From Bacteroidetes bacterium UBA6183 (GTDB lineage Bacteria; Bacteroidota; Bacteroidia; UKL13-3): a stretch of 5,072 nucleotides of DNA. The notes beneath the pieces are model-generated. The model had not been told where the DNA came from and ran no database searches. It saw only the letters and a program-made list of their open reading frames with translations. Positions within the stretch are counted from its first letter, which is position 1; each line of letters begins with the position of its first letter. A program made the position numbers and the translations under genes. Of this stretch, positions 1 through 5,072 are shown one piece after another. The stretch covers positions 1 to 5,072 of the forward strand of contig DITN01000027.1 of NCBI GenBank assembly GCA_002422865.1. The letters run 5' to 3'.

Positions 1-1028
1 CAACCGGACAAGGTAAATCGGTTGGATTAAATGCCATTTTGGTTTCGTTGTTGTACAAAAAACACCCATCGCAAATTAAGTTTGTGTTGGTAGATCCTAA
101 AAAAGTAGAGTTAAGTATTTATAAAACCATCGAGCGCCACTTTTTGGCTAAAATTCCGGGCGATGCTGATGCTATTATTACCGACACCAAGTTAGTGGTA
201 AATACACTTAACTCGTTATGTGTAGAAATGGATACGCGTTACGATTTGTTAAAAGATGCTCAAGTACGTAACCTTAAAGAATACAACGCTAAATTTATAA
301 GCCGCAGGTTGGTACCAACCGATAAAATGCCACATCGTTTCTTGCCATACATTGTGGTGGTTATTGATGAGGTAGCCGATTTAATGATGACAGCCGGCAA
401 AGAAGTAGAAATGCCTATTGCACGTTTGGCGCAGTTGGCACGTGCCATTGGTATACATTTAATTTTAGCTACACAACGTCCATCGGTAAATGTAATTACC
501 GGTATGATTAAAGCAAACTTCCCGGCACGCGTGGCTTTCCGCGTATCACAAAAAACAGATTCGCGTACCATTTTAGATGCAAACGGAGCCGACCAATTAA
601 TTGGTAAAGGAGATATGCTTTACACCGTAGGTAACGATTTGGTGCGTTTGCAATGTGCTTTTGTTGATACACCAGAAGTGGATAGAATAGCCAACTTTAT
701 TGGCGACCAACAAGGCAAAGAGCCTTATATTTTACCTGAAGTGAAGAGCGATGAAGATGGCGAAAACGGTCCTGCAGAATTTGACCCACGTGAGCGTGAT
801 AGTTTGTTTGAAGAAGCGGCACAAATTATTGTTCAACATCAGCAAGGATCAACCTCGTTGTTGCAACGTAAACTTAATTTAGGTTACAACCGTGCCGGCC
901 GATTAATCGATCAGCTAGAACGTGCAGGCATTGTTGGTCCGTTTAAAGGCAGCAAAGCCCGCGAAGTATTGGTAAGCGATATCATGCAGTTGGAAGACAG
1001 GTTGGCCGAGTTACGCGAAAGAGGATAA
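1..1028 (+). CDS. ftsK: DNA translocase FtsK, C-terminal part (5' truncated by window edge)
   Basis: FtsK is a hexameric, ATP-driven DNA pump at the division septum that moves chromosome termini and helps dimer resolution. The reading frame is open from the window edge: the first complete codon is at base 3 and bases 1-2 finish a split codon, so the visible protein is 341 residues and the N-terminal membrane domain is outside. A TTG at 39 is internal, because the Walker A motif TGQGKS lies before it at residues 1-6. Walker B is IVVVIDEVADL (about residues 117-127), followed by the conserved LATQRPS (about 155-161). After a short acidic linker (SDEDGENG), residues about 265-325 form the gamma winged-helix domain, with recognition-helix motif GYNRAGRLIDQLE, which in the family reads polar DNA guide sequences. 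The gene ends intact at TAA 1026-1028. Arginine codons are mostly CGN (20 of 24), unlike the next gene. Confidence 0.97.
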   Translation, partial: TGQGKSVGLNAILVSLLYKKHPSQIKFVLVDPKKVELSIYKTIERHFLAKIPGDADAIITDTKLVVNTLNSLCVEMDTRYDLLKDAQVRNLKEYNAKFISRRLVPTDKMPHRFLPYIVVVIDEVADLMMTAGKEVEMPIARLAQLARAIGIHLILATQRPSVNVITGMIKANFPARVAFRVSQKTDSRTILDANGADQLIGKGDMLYTVGNDLVRLQCAFVDTPEVDRIANFIGDQQGKEPYILPEVKSDEDGENGPAEFDPRERDSLFEEAAQIIVQHQQGSTSLLQRKLNLGYNRAGRLIDQLERAGIVGPFKGSKAREVLVSDIMQLEDRLAELRERG

Positions 1029-1033
1029 ATTTG
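1002..1033 (+). promoter_or_regulatory. candidate Bacteroidota promoter overlapping the ftsK stop
   Basis: TAAATTTG at 1026-1033 matches the Bacteroidota -7 consensus TAnnTTTG and contains the ftsK stop codon. A TTG at 1002-1004 lies 21 bases upstream, a plausible place for the -33 element. If real, it would give a leader of roughly 100 bases before the DUF262 gene at 1141, carrying the inverted repeats at 1045-1093. The motif is short and AT-rich, so a chance match is quite possible. Confidence 0.3.
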
Positions 1034-1044
1034 TCAGAAAAATT

Positions 1045-1093
1045 ACTCAACTTTGAGTGCTTCATTAATAAGCATATTTTTCATTGAAGCACT
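1045..1093 (+). repeat. two overlapping inverted repeats between ftsK and the DUF262 gene (possible ftsK terminator or leader hairpin)
   Basis: The first repeat is a perfect 6-base palindrome with a 2-base spacer: ACTCAA (1045-1050), CT, TTGAGT (1053-1058). The second is a perfect 9-base inverted repeat, AGTGCTTCA (1056-1064) and TGAAGCACT (1085-1093), enclosing a 20-base AT-rich loop. The two share bases 1056-1058, so as RNA they could not both form completely. The sequence after the larger hairpin (TTGTTGG) is a poor U-tract, so it would be a weak intrinsic terminator for ftsK. An operator or leader structure for the downstream gene is equally possible. Confidence 0.45.
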
Positions 1094-1140
1094 TTGTTGG
1101 TATTAAAATGGTCCAATGACAAAATTTAAAAACATTATCC

Positions 1141-2829
1141 ATGAAGGGAATACAAGATACATCAAGTAAAACATATCGTCAGTTAATGGGTAACGGCTTA
1201 CGTTATGAGATTCCTAAATTTCAGCGTGATTATACTTGGGATGCTGAAAATTGGGATGATTTATGGCAGGATATTAAGGCATTAATTACAAATGAGGATA
1301 ACGAGCACTATATGGGTTATTTAGTGCTACAAACATCTAATAATAAAGAGTTTCAGATAATCGATGGACAACAAAGGTTGACGACAATGAGTCTTTTGAT
1401 ATTGGCTACTCTTAAGTGTTTGAAAGAACTTATTGATTCAGGAATTGATCCTGAAAATAATTCAAAAAGAAAGGAAAGTTTACTAAATAGCTATATCGGG
1501 TATGTAGATCCCGTTACACTCATTTCAAACAATAAACTCAAGCTTAATCGCAATAGTAATGATTATTATAAGCAACATTTGGTTTTACTGAAAGAGTTGC
1601 CACTCCGAAATACCAACACCTCTGAGAAACACATGCGCGAATGTTTTAATTGGTATTTCGATAAAATAAAAAGAGACTTCAAGACTGGAGAGGCTCTTGC
1701 TGCTTTTATAGATAATATTGTAGATAAACTCTTTTTTACAGTTATCGAGGTAACTGATCAACTAAATGCTTTTAAGGTTTTTGAAACATTGAATGCAAGA
1801 GGAGTTCAATTATCATCATCTGACTTATTAAAGAACTATCTATTTTCTGTTGTGGATGAAACCAAACCACATTATTCAGAAATAGAGGAGTTAGAAAATA
1901 TTTGGAGTAAAATTGTTGGTAAGTTGGGAGAGCAGAAATTTGAAGATTATCTGCGTTATTATTGGAATAGCGTTAATAAGTCCGTTGGTAAAAAAAACCT
2001 GTTTAAAGCAATTAAGGGAAGTATCAAGTCTAAGGAGGAAGTATTTGAACTGATACGAAATCTAAATGATACAGCTGATAAATATCTAGCTATTCAAAAT
2101 CCTGAAGATGAGCTATGGAGAGAAAAGCCTGAAATTCGAAAGTCTCTAAAGGAGCTAAAGTTGTTTCAGATAAGACAAACGAATTCACTTTTTCTTGCAG
2201 CATTAACAAACCTAGACCTAGAACAATTTAAAAAGCTTGTTAAAATTTGCTCTGTAATCTCATTTAGATATAACATAATTGGTGGATTAAATCCAAACGC
2301 ACAAGAGGAAGTTTACAACACAGTTGCTCTAAAAATTGCTTCAACAAAAAGCTTCTCTACAAGTGATTTTCATGGTATTTATGTCAGTGATATTAATTTT
2401 GAAAATGACTTTTCGACAAAAGAGTTTAAGAATACATCAAGGAATCATAAAATTGTCAAATATATCTTGACGCAGATTGAAAGGTATCAGTTTAATACTG
2501 ATATTGAATATGAGAGTGATTTGTACTCCGTTGAGCACATTCTACCTGAGAATGCAGATAATAATTGGGGCCAATTCTCTTTTGATGAAATTGGTCGATC
2601 TATATACCGGATTGGTAATCTTACATTGCTTGAAAGAAAACTTAATCGGGAGGCAGATCAGAAGCAATATGCTGAAAAAATTAAATTTTTCGAAATGTCA
2701 AACAGCGAACTTACAAGGGCTATTGCAGAACATTACCAATCATGGTCAGAGGATAAAATAGCAGCGAGACAAAGAGAACTGGCCAAACATGCAAAAGGAA
2801 TATGGAGAATTCAGGAACTGAGCAATTAA
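1141..2829 (+). CDS. DUF262 and DUF1524 (HNH) domain protein, GmrSD-like type IV restriction enzyme
   Basis: This 562-residue protein has the single-chain GmrSD layout: an N-terminal DUF262 (ParB/Srx-like NTPase or sensor) and a C-terminal DUF1524 HNH nuclease. Visible DUF262 motifs are IPKFQRDYTW (24-33), IDGQQRLTT (74-82) and FETLNARG (214-221), the last followed by a LSSSDLLKNYLF segment. The middle, about 240-450, is helical and less conserved. The HNH part shows SVEHILPE (463-470, H466 the likely catalytic histidine) and IGNLTLLERKLN (491-502). Family members (GmrSD, BrxU, SspE) cut modified phage DNA or sense phosphorothioated DNA. No methyltransferase, dnd/ssp or BREX gene is adjacent, so a stand-alone modification-dependent nuclease is favoured, with substrate unknown. 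The start is secure: an in-frame TGA at 1117-1119 is followed by no other ATG, GTG or TTG before 1141. There is no Shine-Dalgarno sequence. The gene is AT-rich with AGA/AGG-heavy arginine use, suggesting transfer. Confidence 0.9.
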   Translation: MKGIQDTSSKTYRQLMGNGLRYEIPKFQRDYTWDAENWDDLWQDIKALITNEDNEHYMGYLVLQTSNNKEFQIIDGQQRLTTMSLLILATLKCLKELIDSGIDPENNSKRKESLLNSYIGYVDPVTLISNNKLKLNRNSNDYYKQHLVLLKELPLRNTNTSEKHMRECFNWYFDKIKRDFKTGEALAAFIDNIVDKLFFTVIEVTDQLNAFKVFETLNARGVQLSSSDLLKNYLFSVVDETKPHYSEIEELENIWSKIVGKLGEQKFEDYLRYYWNSVNKSVGKKNLFKAIKGSIKSKEEVFELIRNLNDTADKYLAIQNPEDELWREKPEIRKSLKELKLFQIRQTNSLFLAALTNLDLEQFKKLVKICSVISFRYNIIGGLNPNAQEEVYNTVALKIASTKSFSTSDFHGIYVSDINFENDFSTKEFKNTSRNHKIVKYILTQIERYQFNTDIEYESDLYSVEHILPENADNNWGQFSFDEIGRSIYRIGNLTLLERKLNREADQKQYAEKIKFFEMSNSELTRAIAEHYQSWSEDKIAARQRELAKHAKGIWRIQELSN

Positions 2830-2889
2830 AACTGCACATGTTATAATTTTTATTTTTTGATAACAGGTAGTTTGTCTTTAAGATTAAAT

Positions 2890-3318
2890 ATGGTATCTAC
2901 AATTAATTACATTTTGTTAAAAATTAATAATTACAAGTTTATCTGGAGCTTTATTGCAGTTATTGTTTTTATAATTACATCTTGTAATGATACCAAAATT
3001 GATAAGTTGAATCTACATAATAAAAATAATCACTTTCTTTTTTCAGACTCTATTCCTATTGTTGATATAATTGGAAAATGGTCATTAAAAGAGGCCAATA
3101 ATAATGCTCATTTTAAGTCATTTATTATTGACTCTAATGGCTTTCATAACATAACGGATACCAATATTTGGCACTACAAGCTATCAATTGAAGGTAATAA
3201 ATTAATTTTAGGAATCGATAGGTCTCAAAATTTAATAACTTCATTTGCAACTGACACATTAACAATTTACTGGAATTCTGGTCAGTATGAAACATATATC
3301 AGAAATAGTCGAAACTAG
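2890..3318 (+). CDS. small lipoprotein of unknown function, possibly lipocalin-like
   Basis: From ATG 2890 the protein has 142 residues. A basic stretch is followed by a hydrophobic helix (about 17-29) and the lipobox ITSC, with C32 as the lipidated cysteine, so it is predicted to be a membrane-anchored lipoprotein. Residue +2 is Asn, and no acidic surface-export run follows the cysteine, so a periplasm-facing anchor is the default guess. The mature part opens with an Asn/Asp/Lys-rich linker. It continues with GKWSLKE (62-68) and alternating beta-strand-like segments ending in TIYWNSGQ and YETYIRN, the pattern of small Bacteroidota lipocalin-like lipoproteins. That assignment is tentative. 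TTG 2857 would add 11 residues; TTG 2914 would give a more usual 23-residue signal peptide. The gene lies 60 bases after the DUF262 stop with no terminator between, so the two may be co-transcribed. At about 25% GC it is the most AT-rich part of the window. Confidence 0.75.
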   Translation: MVSTINYILLKINNYKFIWSFIAVIVFIITSCNDTKIDKLNLHNKNNHFLFSDSIPIVDIIGKWSLKEANNNAHFKSFIIDSNGFHNITDTNIWHYKLSIEGNKLILGIDRSQNLITSFATDTLTIYWNSGQYETYIRNSRN

Positions 3319-3376
3319 CCCAATAAAGTAAAAGTTTAATAAGCCTGGTTCTTGACTCATTCTAACATCACCCCAC

Positions 3377-3407
3377 AAAAAAGCCCCCAATATTCTTGGA
3401 GGCTTTT
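3377..3407 (-). terminator. intrinsic terminator of the peroxiredoxin gene, shared with the convergent lipoprotein gene
   Basis: Arms at 3379-3390 and 3396-3407 pair around a 5-base loop (TATTC on the + strand). Read on the - strand, the 12-pair stem is complete with one G-U wobble and runs into six Ts (3377-3382 complement), 20 bases after the peroxiredoxin stop. Read on the + strand, the same position is a C-A mismatch (3386/3400) and the only T-run is the four Ts of the stem, so it should work less well for the lipoprotein transcript. No other hairpin was found in the gap 3319-3376. Confidence 0.8.
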
Positions 3408-3427
3408 GAAATTATATTACTAAAAAA

Positions 3428-4072
3428 TTAGTGTGTAGCTAAGTAACTGGCAATACCTTCTGCGGTATCTTTTAAGCCATCTTTTCCTTTGTTCCAATCA
3501 GCAGGACAAACCTCACCGTTTTCTTCAAAGTATTGTAAGGCATCAACCATACGTAAAGTCTCATCAACGCTACGGCCTAATGGTAAATCGTTAACCACTT
3601 GGTGACGAACAACACCGTTTTTATCAATTAAAAATAAACCGCGGTAAGCTACGCTGTCTTCGCCTTGGTTACCAATCCAAATCATTTCACCATTGTCATC
3701 GTAGTTGTAATGACCGGCCAATACACCATAGTTTAATGCGATGGTTTTGTTTACATCAGCAACCAATGGGTATTTTACACCTTGAATACCACCATCGTTT
3801 TGTGGGGTATTTAACCAAGCCCAGTGGCTAAATTTAGAATCAATTGAGCAACCAACAACAGCTACGTTGCGTGCTTCAAACTCTTCCATTCTGCGTTGGA
3901 AAGCGATAATTTCTGTTGGGCAAACAAAAGTAAAATCTAACGGGTAAAAGAAAAATACCACATGTTTTTTACCAATAAATTGCTCTAACGAAAAATCTTC
4001 AACAAACTCACCACCATTAACTACGGCAGAAGCTTTAAACGAAGGTGCTTTTTTTCCTACTAACATTGTCAT
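3428..4072 (-). CDS. typical 2-Cys peroxiredoxin (AhpC/Prx1 family)
   Basis: This cytoplasmic thiol peroxidase reduces hydrogen peroxide and organic hydroperoxides and is recycled by a thioredoxin- or AhpF-type reductant; none is encoded in the window. At 214 residues it is near normal length. The peroxidatic site is DFTFVCPTE (46-54) with T48 and C51, and the family arginine is R144 in AYRGLFLID. The resolving cysteine is C189 in GEVCPA. An extra cysteine, C75, lies in VGCSIDS. It carries GGIQG (94-98) where eukaryotic sensitive peroxiredoxins have GGLG, but its tail is SYLATH with no YF motif, so it should be relatively resistant to over-oxidation (inference). An insert of about 17 residues, compared with human Prx2, precedes AYRG. 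I recall similar inserts in bacterial relatives. ATG 4072 is used; ATG 4066 (M3) is an alternative. There is no Shine-Dalgarno sequence. It is transcribed convergently with the + strand genes, apparently from its own promoter. Confidence 0.96.
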   Translation of the reverse strand: MTMLVGKKAPSFKASAVVNGGEFVEDFSLEQFIGKKHVVFFFYPLDFTFVCPTEIIAFQRRMEEFEARNVAVVGCSIDSKFSHWAWLNTPQNDGGIQGVKYPLVADVNKTIALNYGVLAGHYNYDDNGEMIWIGNQGEDSVAYRGLFLIDKNGVVRHQVVNDLPLGRSVDETLRMVDALQYFEENGEVCPADWNKGKDGLKDTAEGIASYLATH

Positions 4073-4104
4073 ATTATTTAATTTGTTATTTTAATGTAAT
4101 GGTG

Positions 4105-4134
4105 CAAAGTTAACCCTTGCCCCATTATCAAAAA
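4105..4134 (-). promoter_or_regulatory. candidate Bacteroidota promoter of the peroxiredoxin gene
   Basis: On the - strand, TAACTTTG (complement of 4105-4112) fits the -7 consensus TAnnTTTG. TTTTTG (complement of 4129-4134) could be the -33 element, 16 bases upstream, which is slightly short. Transcription would start near 4099, leaving a leader of roughly 25-30 bases before ATG 4072. Its location in the rho-peroxiredoxin gap suggests the peroxiredoxin is not solely dependent on rho read-through. No OxyR- or PerR-like palindrome was recognised. Confidence 0.5.
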
Positions 4135-4167
4135 CTCATTTTTTGTTTAATAATCAATAACTAAAAG

Positions 4168-5072
4168 TTATCCATTCATCGATGCCAAAAATTCTTCGTT
4201 GCTATTGGTGTTTTTCATGTTTTTTAACAATACATCCATAGCCTCTTCAGCGTTCATATCGGCAATGTGGTTACGTAATACCCACACGCGTTGTAAGGTC
4301 GCTTTGTCCATCAACAAGTCTTCGCGTCTGGTACTACTTGCTACAATATCAATGGCAGGGTAAATACGTTTATTGGCCAATCTTCTGTCCAGTTGAAGTT
4401 CCATGTTACCGGTACCTTTAAACTCTTCAAAAATTACCTCATCCATTTTACTTCCTGTTTCGGTTAAAGCAGTAGCAATAATGGTTAACGAACCACCATT
4501 TTCAATTTTACGTGCGGCACCAAAAAAGCGTTTTGGTTTGTGTAATGCATTGGCATCAACACCACCCGATAATATTTTACCTGATGCAGGTTGAACCGTA
4601 TTAAATGCACGTGCCATACGTGTAATAGAGTCTAGCAAAATTACCACATCATGTCCGCACTCGGTCATGCGTTTCGCTTTTTCTAAAACGATATTGGCAA
4701 GTTTAACATGTTTTTCTGCAGGTTCATCAAATGTACTTGCAACCACCTCTGCACGCACACTTCGTTGCATGTCGGTAACCTCTTCCGGACGTTCATCAAT
4801 CAATAAAATAATTAAATAGACTTCAGGGTGGTTTTTGGCAATGGCATTGGCAATGTCTTTTAATAAAATGGTTTTACCCGTTTTAGGTTGGGCCACAATT
4901 AAACCACGTTGACCTTTACCTATAGGTGCAATTAAATCTATAATACGGGTTGAATAAGAAACCGCATTTTTTGATAAGTTTAATTTTTCATCGGGGAAAA
5001 GCGGTGTTAAGTGTTCAAATGCTACGCGGTCTCTAATTTCTGCGGCACTGCGCCCGTTCACCGATTCTACTT
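4168..5072 (-). CDS. rho: transcription termination factor Rho, C-terminal ATPase part (5' truncated by window edge)
   Basis: Rho is a hexameric RNA-dependent ATPase helicase that ends transcription of untranslated RNA. The frame is open past the window edge: codons before the GTG at 5061 read V-E-S, and the RNA-binding N-terminal domain is missing only because the window stops. Residues here are numbered from that GTG. Walker A is AQPKTGKT (57-64), LIDERPEEV lies at 87-95, and Walker B is VVILLDSITRMAR (139-151). The Q-loop region is GGVDANALHKPKRFFG (166-181), and an R-loop region with FEEFKGTGNMELQLDRRLA (211-229) follows. These match the E. coli motor domain closely, including the P-loop Lys/Thr and the Asp-Glu-Arg of the bicyclomycin site, so it should be active. 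It ends naturally at TAA 4168-4170. No GC-rich terminator follows; only weak AT-rich inverted repeats lie downstream (4129-4145 and 4158-4170). Confidence 0.97.
   Translation of the reverse strand, partial: VESVNGRSAAEIRDRVAFEHLTPLFPDEKLNLSKNAVSYSTRIIDLIAPIGKGQRGLIVAQPKTGKTILLKDIANAIAKNHPEVYLIILLIDERPEEVTDMQRSVRAEVVASTFDEPAEKHVKLANIVLEKAKRMTECGHDVVILLDSITRMARAFNTVQPASGKILSGGVDANALHKPKRFFGAARKIENGGSLTIIATALTETGSKMDEVIFEEFKGTGNMELQLDRRLANKRIYPAIDIVASSTRREDLLMDKATLQRVWVLRNHIADMNAEEAMDVLLKNMKNTNSNEEFLASMNG

Larger units (their letters stand above)
1029..3376. other. AT-rich accessory segment between ftsK and the peroxiredoxin terminator
   Basis: Hand counts of GC give about 44% in ftsK (421-660), 32% in the DUF262 gene (1441-1680), 25% in the lipoprotein region (2881-3300) and 40% in the peroxiredoxin (3541-3780). 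Arginine codons AGA/AGG make up 14 of 26 in the DUF262 gene, against 4 of 24 in ftsK and 1 of 7 in the peroxiredoxin. The segment lies between the 3' ends of convergent housekeeping genes, where an insertion breaks nothing. No integrase, transposase, terminal inverted repeat or convincing flanking direct repeat was seen, so the mode of acquisition is unknown and the boundaries are approximate. Horizontal acquisition is an inference from composition and cargo. Confidence 0.55.

Noticed and set aside
39..41. TTG at 39 as the start of ftsK
   Set aside because: The frame is open to the window edge and the Walker A motif lies before it, so it is an internal leucine codon.
260..571. Open frame of 103 codons on the - strand inside ftsK
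   Set aside because: It is antisense to conserved FtsK motifs including Walker B, its product has no recognisable domain, and the + strand frame explains the sequence fully.
1108..1119. ATG at 1108 upstream of, and in frame with, the DUF262 gene
   Set aside because: It reaches a TGA at 1117-1119 after three codons, so it cannot be the gene start; a regulatory leader peptide this short is not supported.
2477..2761. Open frame of 94 codons on the + strand in another frame of the DUF262/DUF1524 gene
   Set aside because: It overlaps the HNH motifs of the real frame and its product shows no family features; it is a by-product of AT-rich coding sequence.
3317..3392. Similar strings AGCCCAATA (3317-3325) and AGCCCCCAATA (3382-3392), considered as a direct repeat or attachment site
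   Set aside because: They are imperfect and short, one includes the lipoprotein stop and the other is a terminator arm; no matching copy was seen near the ftsK end of the insert.
4129..4145. AT-rich inverted repeat CAAAAA / TTTTTG after rho, considered as the rho terminator
   Set aside because: The stem has a single G-C pair and no proper U-tract beyond it, and it overlaps the candidate peroxiredoxin -33 element; too weak to call.
4403..4594. Open frame of 63 codons on the + strand inside rho
   Set aside because: It is antisense to the highly conserved Rho Q-loop and R-loop region, with no independent support.

Overview
The window looks like a chromosomal segment of a Bacteroidota bacterium. 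The evidence is the Bacteroidota-style FtsK and Rho sequences, starts without Shine-Dalgarno sequences, and candidate promoters that fit the TTG / TAnnTTTG pattern of that phylum. The genus cannot be read from these data.

Layout: (1) bases 1-1028, + strand, hold the C-terminal part of the DNA translocase FtsK, from the Walker A motif to the natural stop. (2) Bases 1029-1140 are a short leader with a candidate promoter overlapping the ftsK stop and two inverted repeats. (3) Bases 1141-2829, + strand, encode a single-chain DUF262 + DUF1524 (HNH) protein of the GmrSD / type IV restriction class. (4) Bases 2890-3318, + strand, encode a small, very AT-rich lipoprotein with a possible lipocalin-like fold. 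(5) Bases 3377-3407 hold a hairpin terminator between convergent genes. (6) Bases 3428-4072, - strand, encode a typical 2-Cys peroxiredoxin with a candidate promoter behind it. (7) Bases 4168-5072, - strand, encode the ATPase half of transcription terminator Rho, whose 5' end lies outside the window.

ftsK, the peroxiredoxin and rho are housekeeping genes of similar composition (hand counts of about 44% GC in ftsK and 40% in the peroxiredoxin). The two genes between them are AT-rich (about 32% and 25% GC in the stretches counted). The DUF262 gene prefers AGA/AGG arginine codons, while ftsK prefers CGN. The simplest reading is a small accessory insert, a solo anti-phage restriction gene with a lipoprotein passenger, sitting in the convergent gap after ftsK. 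No integrase, transposase, attachment repeat or methyltransferase is visible. The DUF262/DUF1524 architecture is known, so the most unusual item is the pairing with an unrecognised lipoprotein, not a clearly new system.
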